Source: Gemmiger formicilis
GTDB lineage: Bacteria > Bacillota > Clostridia > Oscillospirales > Ruminococcaceae
Assembly: GCF_016900095.1 (NCBI RefSeq)
Contig: NZ_JACJJP010000008.1
Span: 46,582 to 110,581 of the forward strand
Reading direction: 5' to 3'
Length of the DNA stretch: 64,000 bases
The notes under the pieces were generated by a model that saw only the letters and a list, made by a program, of their open reading frames with translations, did not search any database and was not told the DNA's origin. A program made the translations under genes and the position numbers. Positions 24,994 through 33,369 of this stretch are shown here, piece after piece. The number at the start of each line of letters is the position of its first letter. The stretch's first letter is position 1.

Positions 24994-25830
24994 ACGGACA
25001 ATAGCTGGATCGTCGATAACTTGACGAATGCCTTGAACACCTGGAACGATAAGCTGGCCGAGATCTGGCAGCTGCTGACCGTCAGCCCGGTCAGCTACAA
25101 CGGCGGCGCGGTCTGGAACGTCATGACCGGCATCTATGGCGCTTTACAAGCCATTGGATACGGGCTGCTGGTGCTGTTTTTCGCCGCTGGCGTCGTCAAG
25201 ACCTGCGGCAGCTTTGCCGAGGTTCGCCGCCCGGAGCAGGCGCTCAAGCTGTTTGTGAGGTTTGCCCTTGCCAAAGCAGCCGTGGACTATGGCCTCGACC
25301 TCATGCTGGCGGTGTTCGACATTGTGCAGGGGATGGTCTCCCAGGTCATTGGCGCATCGGGGGCGAGCGGCATTGGCGGCACCACGCTGCCGCAGGAACT
25401 CATCGACACGATCAACGCCTGCGGCTTTTGGGAGAGCATCCCACTGTGGGCTGTAACTCTTATAGGCAGTCTGCTCATCACGGTGCTGTCCTTTGTCATG
25501 GTGCTGACCGTCTATGGCCGGATGTTTTCCCTTTGGATGTACGCCGCCATCGCACCGATCCCGCTGTCGGCTTTTGCCGGCGAACCCACCAGCAGCGTGG
25601 GCAAGAACTTTCTGCGCAGCTATGCGGGAGTGTGCTTACAGGGCGTGGCCATCGCCCTGGCCTGCATCATCTTTTCTGCCCTTGCCACCGGCGCACCCAC
25701 CGTTGACCCCAACGCCAGCGCCATCACGGCGGTGTGGTCCTATGTGGGCTCGCTGGCGTTCAATCTGCTGGTGCTGGTGGGAGCCGTGAAGGGATGCGAC
25801 CGAATCGTGAAGGAGATTATGGGGCTGTAA
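24994..25830 (+). CDS. VirB6/TrbL-like channel protein (CD1112 type)
   Basis: About 278 residues with at least five membrane helices (for example GYGLLVLFFAAGVVKTCGSF, LWAVTLIGSLLITVLSFVM and FNLLVLVGAVKGC). The central YGRMFSLWMYAAIAPIPLSA is typical of VirB6/TrbL proteins of the CD1112 group. A perfect AAGGAGGTGAT site (24978-24988) is followed by no ATG, GTG or TTG in frame. The codon in the expected start position is ACG 24994, preceding DNSWIVDNLTN; the next possible start is TTG 25021, which has no ribosome binding site. The protein builds the inner-membrane channel. Confidence 0.85.
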   Translation, partial: TDNSWIVDNLTNALNTWNDKLAEIWQLLTVSPVSYNGGAVWNVMTGIYGALQAIGYGLLVLFFAAGVVKTCGSFAEVRRPEQALKLFVRFALAKAAVDYGLDLMLAVFDIVQGMVSQVIGASGASGIGGTTLPQELIDTINACGFWESIPLWAVTLIGSLLITVLSFVMVLTVYGRMFSLWMYAAIAPIPLSAFAGEPTSSVGKNFLRSYAGVCLQGVAIALACIIFSALATGAPTVDPNASAITAVWSYVGSLAFNLLVLVGAVKGCDRIVKEIMGL

Positions 25831-26282
25831 GGCGGCCGCCGCACGGCATCAGAACAAGCGAGCGCCAATCATCCGGGGCAAAATTAGCCAATCATCCGGT
25901 TGAAAGTCGGCCAATCATCCGAAAAATATTCGGCCAAGTATCCGGTTTGGTCTGCAATCCTCATCTCATCGATTATAATGTGAGTATATTGTGCGGAATG
26001 GCAAGTTGCGTTCAGAGGCAAGAAACTTCTTCGGTGCGGAACCAACCTCTGACAATTCGTCAACAGTTGAACCGGATGGCACAGATGGCTACCACGCATC
26101 ATCCGGAGAATATACGGCAACCAGGTTCAATTCGGCATACGCTGTGTGCCGAATTGCCTGAGCGTTTTATCGATGGTTTCTGCATAGCACCAACGAATGG
26201 CGAATAAGCAGATAAGATTGGCAGGCAGTGATCATAAGGACGCCGCAACGATATAGGAGGGTGAAAATGTGAACCGACTGCT
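25831..26282. other. Gene-free gap in the transfer operon
   Basis: About 450 bases with no convincing gene. It holds the four 23-base-period repeats (25865-25944), a TATAAT box at 25974-25979 without a good -35, and a perfect 9-bp hairpin AATTCGGCA/TGCCGAATT (26129-26155). It may be the relic of an inserted element or a regulatory/replication site. Confidence 0.5.
25865..25944 (+). repeat. Four iteron-like direct repeats, exact 23-bp period
   Basis: CCAATCATCCG occurs at 25865, 25888 and 25911, and CCAAGTATCCG at 25934. The starts are exactly 23 bases apart; the 12-base spacers differ. Phased repeats like this are seen in plasmid origins, partition sites and the ends of IS21-family elements. 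Confidence 0.8.
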
Positions 26283-26324
26283 GTAAAATTCATCGTTGAA
26301 TTTTACGCAATAATCCGCTATACT
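26283..26324 (+). promoter_or_regulatory. Promoter and operator of the fourth toxin-antitoxin operon
   Basis: GTAAAATTCA (26283-26292) and TGAATTTTAC (26297-26306) form a perfect 10-bp inverted repeat with a four-base gap. TTGAAT (26296-26301) within it and TATACT (26319-26324) are 17 bases apart, so a repressor on the palindrome would cover the -35 box. Confidence 0.8.
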
Positions 26325-26349
26325 TAAAGCAGAAAGGACGGTGTTTTCC

Positions 26350-26595
26350 ATGCCGAATATCAAGCCAATCTCCGATCTGCGCAATTACAATGAGGTCCTG
26401 CGGGATGTCGCGGCCGGGGAGCCGGTATTCCTGACCAAAAATGGCCGCGGTCGCTATGCGGTGGTGGATATTCAGGAGTACGAGAAAAGTCAGGCAATGG
26501 TCAAACTGCTGACCGAACTGGCCCGCGGCGTGCGCTCCGGGCAGGAAGAAGGCTGGCTCGCACTGGACGATGTGGAAAAAATGCTGTTGGGGTGA
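26350..26595 (+). CDS. Phd/YefM-type antitoxin
   Basis: 81 residues from ATG 26350 (a GTG at 26341 is also in frame; AAAGGA lies at 26334-26339). The start MPNIKPISDLRNYNEVLRDV and PVFLTKNGRGRYAVVDIQEY are classic Phd/YefM segments, with an acidic toxin-binding tail. Likely binds the palindrome in its own promoter. The toxin gene begins three bases after its stop. Confidence 0.85.
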   Translation: MPNIKPISDLRNYNEVLRDVAAGEPVFLTKNGRGRYAVVDIQEYEKSQAMVKLLTELARGVRSGQEEGWLALDDVEKMLLG

Positions 26596-26598
26596 AGT

Positions 26599-26943
26599 AT
26601 GGCAAAGGTACAAATCTCCCCGTTGGCACAGCAGGACTTGCTGAATATCCGTCAGTATATTGAAACAGAGCTGGCCAATCCTGTGGCCGCACGCCGCACG
26701 GTTGAGCGTGTGCTGAAAGCGATCCGCCAGCTGGAACAATTTCCCTTATCTGGGGCGCCCCTGCAGTATAATGGAGCAGACACAGGGTATCGCTATGTGA
26801 CCAGCGGCAACTATGTGGCGTTCTATATTGGTACACACACCACTGTGCAGGTGGTGCGGGTGCTATATGGTCGCCGAGATACGATCCGCATCTTGCTGGG
26901 AAGCTCGTTCCGGCCAGAGGAACCAGAAGAAGATACAGAATAA
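26599..26943 (+). CDS. RelE/ParE-family toxin
   Basis: 114 residues. ISPLAQQDLLNIRQYIETEL and VLKAIRQLEQFPLSGAPL are the helical half; YRYVTSGNYVAFYIG and VQVVRVLYGRRDTIRILL the strand half with the Arg-rich end of ParE-like toxins. It forms an operon with the antitoxin directly upstream and is closed by a terminator. Confidence 0.85.
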   Translation: MAKVQISPLAQQDLLNIRQYIETELANPVAARRTVERVLKAIRQLEQFPLSGAPLQYNGADTGYRYVTSGNYVAFYIGTHTTVQVVRVLYGRRDTIRILLGSSFRPEEPEEDTE

Positions 26944-26949
26944 ACCACT

Positions 26950-26978
26950 GGGGCAGCCGTAAACGGTTGCCCCTTTTC
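26950..26978 (+). terminator. Intrinsic terminator
   Basis: GGGGCAGCCG and CGGTTGCCCC pair around TAAA, followed by TTTTC. Confidence 0.85.
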
Positions 26979-27004
26979 TATTGAAAGACCCAATTGTGAG
27001 ACTA

Positions 27005-27712
27005 TAATAAATATCCCCCGGCAAAGCCGGGGGTTTTTCATAGACGGGTAAAACCCTGGAATACTAGCGCACGCGTCACGTCGCGTTGGTACGGTCTGCC
27101 AGCCGCGAAGGACTGTTACTTGCCGCCCGTAAACGGGCTTTTTAGATGTTTCCCATCGTTAACTGCTCTCCAGCCTTGTCTTCTTCCAGCTGGCGACGTA
27201 TGTATTCCTCTATTTTCTTTGCATTTTTGCCTGCTGTGTCCACATAGTACCCTCTGCACCAGAATTCCCGGTTACGATATTTATACTTTAATTCCGGGTA
27301 CTTCTCGTATATCATCAGGCTGCTCTTCCCTTTCAGGTATCCCATGAAACTGGATACCGAGTATTTGGGAGGTATCTCTACGAGCATGTGTATGTGGTCT
27401 GGGCATACTTCTGCTTCTATAATTTTCACTTTCTTCCAGTTACACAGTGTTCGCAGGATTTCTCCCACTTCTCTACGCTTCTGCCCATAAAACACTTTGC
27501 GCCGATATTTCGGCGCAAATACTATGTGATATTTGCAATTCCAGCTTGTGTGCGATAAACTATTTACGTCGTTCACTCCGAATGACCTCCCTTTGCTTGG
27601 CTTGTGCAGTTGGCAGACCGCACTTCCATTATAGCAAAGGGAGTTTTTCTTTCTGCAGTATCGACTATAGTCTTCTTTGGAACCACTCGCCTAGCGAGTG
27701 GTTTTCATTATA
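27005..27712 (-). mobile_element. IS200/IS605-type insertion sequence
   Basis: A single tnpA gene flanked by hairpins rather than terminal inverted repeats, as in this family. The right hairpin (upstream of tnpA) is AACCACTCGC/GCGAGTGGTT at 27681-27703. The left one is CCCCCGGC/GCCGGGGG at 27015-27033. These would be the subterminal palindromes recognised by the transposase. Exact ends are estimated. No accessory tnpB is present. Confidence 0.75.
27142..27576 (-). CDS. tnpA: IS200/IS605-family transposase TnpA
   Basis: 144 residues from GTG, with AAAGGGAGGTC seven bases upstream. The HUH motif is in CPDHIHMLVEIP, and the catalytic tyrosine is in REFWCRGYYVDTAGKN. N-terminal WNCKYHIVFAPKYRRKVF is the family signature. 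Length is normal and no frameshift is visible, so the element may still move by single-strand transposition. Confidence 0.92.
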   Translation of the reverse strand: MNDVNSLSHTSWNCKYHIVFAPKYRRKVFYGQKRREVGEILRTLCNWKKVKIIEAEVCPDHIHMLVEIPPKYSVSSFMGYLKGKSSLMIYEKYPELKYKYRNREFWCRGYYVDTAGKNAKKIEEYIRRQLEEDKAGEQLTMGNI

Positions 27713-27754
27713 CAAAATAAAAACCTGGAGCCTGCCAAAACAAGCTCCAGGTTT
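27713..27754 (-). terminator. Terminator of the doc-phd operon
   Basis: AAACCTGGAGC (27721-27731) pairs with GCTCCAGGTTT (27744-27754). On the minus strand the stem is followed by TTTTTATTTTG. Confidence 0.8.
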
Positions 27755-28131
27755 CATTTCTGGTGTTGGATGATCCACTGCAAAAGTTCGGCGGCGCTCG
27801 CCTGGCTTGCCGCGACTGCAAAGATAATGTCGATGAGTTCCTGCTGCGTGTAGGAAAGGTCGATGCCATTCAGCGCAAGAAAGACCAGCATGACATGGGT
27901 ACCGATCCGCTTGTTGCCATCCACAAAGGGATGGTTGCCAACCAGCCCGAACCCAAGCTGTGCCGCCTTGGCCTGCACAGAAGGGTAGAGGCTTTGCCCG
28001 TCGAACGTCTGAAACGGGGCAGCCAACGCCGAGTCCAGCAGTCCCTCGTCACGGACACCGGGCGTTCCGCCGAACTCCTGCAGCAGCTGCTCATGAAGCA
28101 GCAGAACCTGCCGTTTTGTCAGCCGCTTCAT
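27754..28131 (-). CDS. doc: Doc/Fic-family (death-on-curing) toxin
   Basis: 125 residues, the usual length of Doc. The Fic motif is NHPFVDGNKRIGTHVM, with the catalytic His and the HxFxDGNKR pattern intact. Doc kinases phosphorylate EF-Tu and stop translation. N-terminal LTKRQVLLLHEQLLQEFGG and RDEGLLDSALAAPFQTFDG are typical. It overlaps its antitoxin gene by four bases. Confidence 0.9.
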   Translation of the reverse strand: MKRLTKRQVLLLHEQLLQEFGGTPGVRDEGLLDSALAAPFQTFDGQSLYPSVQAKAAQLGFGLVGNHPFVDGNKRIGTHVMLVFLALNGIDLSYTQQELIDIIFAVAASQASAAELLQWIIQHQK

Positions 28132-28370
28132 TTGGCCAGCACCTCATAGGCTTCCTTATTCTTAGCCATGAGGCGTCTGGAAATCGCCAAGACATCCTCA
28201 TCGGAAGCCTGCTGTTCGCTTTCCAGTTGGCTGAACTCGATCAGGACATAGCGCGGTGTGTTGTTTTTGAGAATGACGGCAGCGCCGTTCTCATCCACCA
28301 GCCTTGCCACACGGGAGAAGTTCTGGTTGGCTTCGGTGATGGACACCAGATTGTCTGTATTGATGACCAT
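28128..28370 (-). CDS. Phd-type antitoxin of Doc
   Basis: 80 residues from ATG 28370, which has AAGGAGG eight bases upstream; a GTG at 28379 overlaps that site and is less likely. MVINTDNLVSITEANQNFSR and AAVILKNNTPRYVLIEFSQL match Phd/YefM antitoxins. It precedes doc in the operon. Confidence 0.85.
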   Translation of the reverse strand: MVINTDNLVSITEANQNFSRVARLVDENGAAVILKNNTPRYVLIEFSQLESEQQASDEDVLAISRRLMAKNKEAYEVLAK

Positions 28371-28436
28371 GTCAGGCACCTCCTTCTGCTACCAGTATAC
28401 ACGAGAAGTAGGAGAAATACAACCTATAAAAAGGAG

Positions 28437-28883
28437 ATGGTTCCCATCGAAATCAAAATCCCCAAAGAAATCCGCAATTATCACGAGAACATCTTTTTCG
28501 GGCTGAACGCCCGGCAATTCGTCTGCTCACTGCTGGCGCTTGGCGCGGCGGTGGGCCTCTATTTTTGCCTGCGGCCCATCGTTGGTGCGGAGCAGGTGGG
28601 CTGGATGTGCATCCTTGGCGCTGCGCCGTTTGCCGCCTGCGGTTTCTTTTCCTACCACGGCATGACGGCCGAGCAGCTGCTGTGGGCATGGATCAAGTCC
28701 GAAATTCTTATGCCCAAACGATTGGTATTCAAGTCGGACTGCCTGTACTACCAGGCCGTACAGCCGGCCATTGCCGAGGGCTGCAAGCGCAAGCGTGCTA
28801 CCAACCTGAAGAAAACGAAATCGAAACGGAGGAAACGTATGAATAAAAATGAAATGACCAAGACCCCGGAGGCCCGCCATTGA
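28437..28883 (+). CDS. PrgI-family conjugation membrane protein
   Basis: 148 residues beginning VPIEIKIPKEIRNYHENIFF, the PrgI signature. Two hydrophobic helices follow (FVCSLLALGAAVGLYFCLRP and VGWMCILGAAPFAACGFF). The basic C-terminal region (CKRKRATNLKKTKSKRRKR) is cytoplasmic. AAAAGGAG lies only two bases before ATG 28437, an unusually short spacing. PrgI is a VirB3-like partner of VirB4, whose gene overlaps its end by four bases. Confidence 0.85.
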   Translation: MVPIEIKIPKEIRNYHENIFFGLNARQFVCSLLALGAAVGLYFCLRPIVGAEQVGWMCILGAAPFAACGFFSYHGMTAEQLLWAWIKSEILMPKRLVFKSDCLYYQAVQPAIAEGCKRKRATNLKKTKSKRRKRMNKNEMTKTPEARH

Positions 28884-31216
28884 CCAAGACGCTGGCAGCC
28901 GCCAGGCGCCAGGAGCGCGTGAAGTTCAAGGTCCCGCGCTCGGTCCAGGACGCCATCCCGATCCGCCGCATCTGGCCGGACGGCATCTTCCAGGTGGGTA
29001 ACCAGTATTCCAAAAGCTGGTCCTTCACCGACATCAACTACGCCATCGCGGACAAGGATGACAAAATGGCGATGTTCCTTGACTACTGCGCCCTGCTCAA
29101 TGCGCTGGACTCCGGCGCATCGGCCAAAATCACGATCCACAACCGCCGCATCGACAAGGAGGATTTCGAACGGTCGGTGCTGCTGCCGCTGCACGGCGAC
29201 GCCCTCGACCACTACCGCGAGGAATTCAACGAGATGCTGCGCGCCCAGGTCACCGGCACCAGCAACAGCATGGTGCGCGAGCGCTACCTGACCGTCAGCA
29301 TCGTCAAGCGCAGCATCGACGAGGCCCGCACCTACTTTGCCCGCGTCGGCACCGACCTGGTCACCCATCTGGCCAAGCTCAGCTCGGTGGCGGCGGAGTT
29401 GTCCACGCCCGACCGGCTGCGGCTGCTGCGGGATTTCTTCAAGGCCGGTCAGCCGCCTGCCTTCGATTTCGACCTGCGCCAGCACGCGAAGCGCGGCCAC
29501 AGCTTCAAGGACTGGCTCTGCCCCGACAGCATGGAGTTCGCCGCCGACCACTTCCAAATCGACGCCCGCTTCGGGCGGGTGTTGTATCTGCAGGATTATG
29601 CCAGCTATATCAAGGACAGCTTCCTCTCGGAACTGTGCGACCTCGACCGCAGCATGATGCTGTCCATCGATATCCTGCCGGTACCCACCGACGAAGCCGC
29701 CCGCCAGATGCAGAACACGCTGCTGGGGGTGGAAACGAACATTGCCAACTGGCAGCGCAAACAGAACGCCGCCAACAACTGGTCGGCCACGATTCCTTAC
29801 GACATGGAGCTCCAGCGCAAGGAAACCAAGGAGATGCTGGACGACCTGACCACCCGCGATCAGCGCATGATGTTCGGGCTGGTGACGCTCGTCCACATGG
29901 CCGACAGCCAGCAGCAGCTCGACAGCGACACTGAGACGCTGCAATCGGTGGGGCGCAAGCACCTGTGCCAGCTTTCCACCTTGCGCTGGCAGCAGAAGGA
30001 CGGCCTGGACACCGTGCTGCCCTACGGCCTGCGCCGCATCCAGGCGCTGCGCACGCTGACCACCGAGAGCACCGCCGTGCTGATCCCGTTCCGCGCCCAG
30101 GAGATCTTGCAGCCCGGCGGTATCTACTACGGTCAGAACGCCGTAAGCAAGAATATGATCGTGGCCGACCGCACGAAACTGCTGAACGGCAACAGCTTCC
30201 GTCTGGGCGTGTCGGGCTCCGGCAAGTCGATGAGTGCCAAGGAAGAACTCGTGCAGATTGCGCTGGCAACCGAGGATGACATTCTCATCCTTGACCCCGA
30301 AAGCGAGTTTGGCCACCTGACCCGTGCGCTGGGCGGCGAGGTCATCCAGATCTCGGCCACCTCCGACACCCACATCAATGCGCTCGACATGGATCGCAGC
30401 TACGGCGACGAGCGCAACCCCATTGTCGCCAAAAGCGAGTTTGTGCTGTCGCTGTATGAGCAGTTGGTCGGCGGCGGGCAGGTGACGGCCAAGGAGAAGT
30501 CCATTTTGGGAAGATGCACCGAATTGGTTTACCAGCCATACATTCGCAACGGCTACCGGGGCACGCCGCCGACGCTGCGCGACTTTTACCGCCTGCTCAA
30601 GCTGCAGCCGGAACCGGAGGCCCAGGGGCTGGCGCTGGCCAGTGAGCTGTTTATCACGGGCACGCTCAACACCTTTGCCAAGTACACCAACGTCGATACC
30701 CAGGCCCGCATCATCGACTACGACATCCGGGAACTGGGCGAGCAGCTCATGCCGCTGGGGATGCTGGTGACGCTGGATGCCATCTACAACCGGGTCATCC
30801 AGAACCAGAAGCGCGGCAAGCGCACCTGGATCGTGGCGGATGAGTTTTACATCCTTTTTCGGTATGAGTACAGCGCCAACTTTTTCTACAAGCTGTGGAA
30901 GCGCATCCGCAAGTACAATGGTTTGATCACCGGGTTGACCCAAAATGTGGATGAGCTGCTGCGCTCCGACACGGCTCGTCTGATGCTGGCGAACAGCGAG
31001 TTCCTGATCCTGCTCAACCAGAGCGCCACCGACCGGGAGGAACTGGCCAAGCTGCTGCATATCTCGGATACCCAGCTCGGCTACATCACCGATGTCCCCG
31101 CCGGCTGCGGCCTGATCCGTTGCGGCGGCCAGCTCGTACCGTTCACCAATGCCTTCCCGCAAAATACCGACCTCTATCGTCTGATGAGCACCCGGCCGGG
31201 TGAGATGCTGAACTGA
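28880..31216 (+). CDS. VirB4-family type IV secretion ATPase
   Basis: 778 residues from TTG 28880; GGAGG lies seven bases upstream and the start overlaps the PrgI stop. Walker A is GVSGSGKSMSAKEE near residue 443. ILILDPESEFGHL and TWIVADEFYILF supply Walker B and the following acidic residues. RIRKYNGLITGLTQNVDELL is the conserved C-terminal motif of VirB4/TraC ATPases. It powers assembly of the conjugation machine. A minus-strand cargo block follows. Confidence 0.95.
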   Translation: MTKTLAAARRQERVKFKVPRSVQDAIPIRRIWPDGIFQVGNQYSKSWSFTDINYAIADKDDKMAMFLDYCALLNALDSGASAKITIHNRRIDKEDFERSVLLPLHGDALDHYREEFNEMLRAQVTGTSNSMVRERYLTVSIVKRSIDEARTYFARVGTDLVTHLAKLSSVAAELSTPDRLRLLRDFFKAGQPPAFDFDLRQHAKRGHSFKDWLCPDSMEFAADHFQIDARFGRVLYLQDYASYIKDSFLSELCDLDRSMMLSIDILPVPTDEAARQMQNTLLGVETNIANWQRKQNAANNWSATIPYDMELQRKETKEMLDDLTTRDQRMMFGLVTLVHMADSQQQLDSDTETLQSVGRKHLCQLSTLRWQQKDGLDTVLPYGLRRIQALRTLTTESTAVLIPFRAQEILQPGGIYYGQNAVSKNMIVADRTKLLNGNSFRLGVSGSGKSMSAKEELVQIALATEDDILILDPESEFGHLTRALGGEVIQISATSDTHINALDMDRSYGDERNPIVAKSEFVLSLYEQLVGGGQVTAKEKSILGRCTELVYQPYIRNGYRGTPPTLRDFYRLLKLQPEPEAQGLALASELFITGTLNTFAKYTNVDTQARIIDYDIRELGEQLMPLGMLVTLDAIYNRVIQNQKRGKRTWIVADEFYILFRYEYSANFFYKLWKRIRKYNGLITGLTQNVDELLRSDTARLMLANSEFLILLNQSATDREELAKLLHISDTQLGYITDVPAGCGLIRCGGQLVPFTNAFPQNTDLYRLMSTRPGEMLN

Positions 31217-31272
31217 CGATGCGGCGGACAAATAAAAACAGAGGGCCGCCCGGTCCTCCATAAAAGCACATA

Positions 31273-31479
31273 TCAAAAGTTCCAGATGTTGTTTTCCAGC
31301 CCCCGCAGCCGGGCACGGAAATCGGCAGCCATTTTAGGCGCATCCGCCACATCCGGGAAGGTTACGAAGTAATCGTCCCCGGCCTGGTGAAAGCTCACCA
31401 CGCCGGCCAGACCCGCCATCTCGGCCACCTTGACGAGCGAGTGAAAATCATATTCCAGCGAACTGATCATCAGGTTCAT
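31273..31479 (-). CDS. Small hypothetical protein
   Basis: 68 residues from ATG 31479, which has AAAGGTG nearby; an upstream ATG at 31509 is in frame but less well placed. MNLMISSLEYDFHSLVKVAE and VVSFHQAGDDYFVTFPDVAD suggest a compact alpha-beta protein. I do not recognise it. Confidence 0.5.
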   Translation of the reverse strand: MNLMISSLEYDFHSLVKVAEMAGLAGVVSFHQAGDDYFVTFPDVADAPKMAADFRARLRGLENNIWNF

Positions 31480-31544
31480 CGAAAACACACCTTTTGTTTC
31501 GTATCGCATTTGTTCCGAAAGCCAGATGCAACACCGCCAGCGCT

Positions 31545-31919
31545 CTATTTCGCCTGTGCCGGTGGCGACAACAACTGCTCAATCAGGTAGTGATACTCCG
31601 GCAACTGTGCATCATACGGCTGAACGCGGCGCAAAAACTCGTCTCGCTCCAGCTTATGCATCTGCCAAAGTTCATACTCGCGGTCGTTTTCAAGAAGGAT
31701 GTCGTTGCCGATCTCAGTATAACACTTGTCGCAGATCTCTTCGGCAGAGTGGATCTCATCGGCACCATCAAAGCAGTCGCGTGTGGTATCAATAAAGAGC
31801 GACACATAGCACTGCCGTTTATTCGACCAGACGATCTCAAGATAATCTGCCTGGTCAATAAACGGGTTGAACACAGTCAGAACTCGCTCGATCTCGCGCT
31901 TCTGTTGATCGGTATACAT
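31545..31919 (-). CDS. Hypothetical acidic protein
   Basis: 124 residues from ATG 31919 with AAGGAGGGG directly upstream. The protein is soluble and acidic, with paired cysteines in AEEICDKCYTEIGND. No family recognised. It sits just downstream of the SRAP gene on the same strand, so it may be co-transcribed. Confidence 0.55.
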   Translation of the reverse strand: MYTDQQKREIERVLTVFNPFIDQADYLEIVWSNKRQCYVSLFIDTTRDCFDGADEIHSAEEICDKCYTEIGNDILLENDREYELWQMHKLERDEFLRRVQPYDAQLPEYHYLIEQLLSPPAQAK

Positions 31920-31929
31920 GGTCCCCTCC

Positions 31930-32538
31930 TTACGCCAAGTCGGCAAAGCTCATCTGCCCATCCTCGCAGCTTCGTTCCAGCACCGGCGGCACGATGGTCA
32001 GCAGCGTCAGTGCCGCCTGCGGGTCGGTCAGCCAGGGGCGTACCTGGTCATGGGACAGAATCAGCGGCATACGGTCGTGGATGCCTTCGACCGAGGCATT
32101 GGGCGCGGTGGTCAGCACCACATAGCAGTTGGTGCCGTCCACATTGTCGTAGATTCCCGCCAGGTAGATCGGTTTGCCCGGCACCTGGAAGAAATACTTG
32201 TGCTTGCCCGCGTCCCATTCGTAATACCCGCTGGCCGGGATGACGCACCGCTGGGCTGCCATGCTGCGGCGGAACATTGGCTTTTCACAAACGGTCTCGG
32301 CGCGGGCGTTGATCATCAGCCCGCCGCGCCAGCCGGGGATGCCCCAACGCTGGAACTCGGCCACGACCTTGTCGCCGCTGGCGATCAGTACCGGTGCGAC
32401 CTGGGTGGGGGCCACATCGCCGGCCATCGGGAAATTCAGTTCGCCCGGGAACTGCCCGCGGCTGCGGCGCTCGGCGTCGCGGATGATCTTTTGCATCTCG
32501 CGGCTTTCTTTGGAAGAAAACTGGTAACGGCCACACAT
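31930..32538 (-). CDS. SRAP-domain protein (YedK/HMCES-like)
   Basis: 202 residues starting MCGRYQFSS; the second-position Cys is the residue that forms a covalent link to abasic sites in single-stranded DNA. GLMINARAETVCEKPMFRR, VIPASGYYEWDAGKHKYFF and IHDRMPLIL are the other conserved blocks. Such proteins shield abasic sites in exposed single strands, fitting a role on conjugating DNA. It lies next to a LexA-like repressor and a UmuC polymerase. Confidence 0.92.
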   Translation of the reverse strand: MCGRYQFSSKESREMQKIIRDAERRSRGQFPGELNFPMAGDVAPTQVAPVLIASGDKVVAEFQRWGIPGWRGGLMINARAETVCEKPMFRRSMAAQRCVIPASGYYEWDAGKHKYFFQVPGKPIYLAGIYDNVDGTNCYVVLTTAPNASVEGIHDRMPLILSHDQVRPWLTDPQAALTLLTIVPPVLERSCEDGQMSFADLA

Positions 32539-32590
32539 GGCGTTCGCCCCCTTCTATAAGGAACAGCATCGGCAACTTATATGCAATAGC

Positions 32591-33277
32591 TTACCCCACC
32601 ACGACCCCCGCAATGCGGAACTCGTCGCTTTCCCGCACCGGGATGGGGGAATAAGCCGGATTGAGTGAGACCAGATACACGCCGTCTGCATCATATTTCA
32701 GCTTTTTGCAGTAGCCTTGCTCGTTCAACACACACAGAACGATCTCGCCATTCTCGGCCTGCTCGGCCTTGCGCGCCCAGACGATCTGCCCGTCCGCAAA
32801 CCGCGGCGACATACTGTCGCCCGCCAAGCGGACGCCGAATTCGGCCCTGGCCGGGACGGCATCGTCCACCTCCATCTCCTCGGCCAGATCGTCGTCCAGC
32901 CACTGGCCGGTGCCAGCGGAGGCAGGCTGCAAATAGACCGGCAGCGTGCGCAGACGATGTACGGCGGGCAGTTCCCTGAATTCGTCCGATTGCAGCAGCA
33001 GCCGGCGGTATTCCTCCAGCCGGTCCATCCCCAGCCGGTTGAGCTGCGGGCCGTCCACCTGGCTGAACAATTCGGAAACTTCGTGATAGCCCAGCGCCCG
33101 TGCCAGCGCGATGGCCTGGGTCACTTTGGGTTCGCTGTCGCCCTGTTCCCAGGCGATGAGGGTACGGGCAACGGCCGTCTTGCCCGCAGGCAGATACTCC
33201 CGCATTTTGTGCACGGTCTGCTCGCGGGTCAGTTTCTGCGCCTCCCGCGCCGCCTTGATGCGTTCATTCCAGCTCAT
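32591..33277 (-). CDS. LexA/CI-like self-cleaving repressor (XRE + S24)
   Basis: 228 residues. An N-terminal helix-turn-helix (KTAVARTLIAWEQGDSEPKV) joins an S24 peptidase domain. The expected cleavage pair Ala121-Gly122 (PASAGTG), nucleophile Ser155 (GDSMSPRF) and base Lys192 (CKKLKY) are spaced as in LexA. DNA damage should therefore trigger self-cleavage. It is divergent from umuC across about 140 bases holding two good promoters, so it probably controls umuC and itself. Confidence 0.85.
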   Translation of the reverse strand: MSWNERIKAAREAQKLTREQTVHKMREYLPAGKTAVARTLIAWEQGDSEPKVTQAIALARALGYHEVSELFSQVDGPQLNRLGMDRLEEYRRLLLQSDEFRELPAVHRLRTLPVYLQPASAGTGQWLDDDLAEEMEVDDAVPARAEFGVRLAGDSMSPRFADGQIVWARKAEQAENGEIVLCVLNEQGYCKKLKYDADGVYLVSLNPAYSPIPVRESDEFRIAGVVVG

Positions 33278-33306
33278 AGCGCGCCTCCCTATACTTCTAT
33301 GTCCTT

Positions 33307-33335
33307 ATCATAGCATAGCCGGGACCGCAAGTCAA
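33307..33335 (-). promoter_or_regulatory. Promoter of the LexA-like repressor gene
   Basis: On the minus strand TTGACT (33330-33335) and TATGAT (33307-33312) are 17 bases apart. Confidence 0.75.
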
Positions 33336-33369
33336 GCATACAATTACATGGATTTTCAAACATAAAGCC

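Noticed and set aside
25865..25944. CRISPR array
   Set aside because: Repeats are only 11 bases with 12-base spacers and no cas genes are present.
28748..31276. 842-codon open frame on the minus strand
   Set aside because: Exact antisense of virB4, which has all its ATPase motifs.
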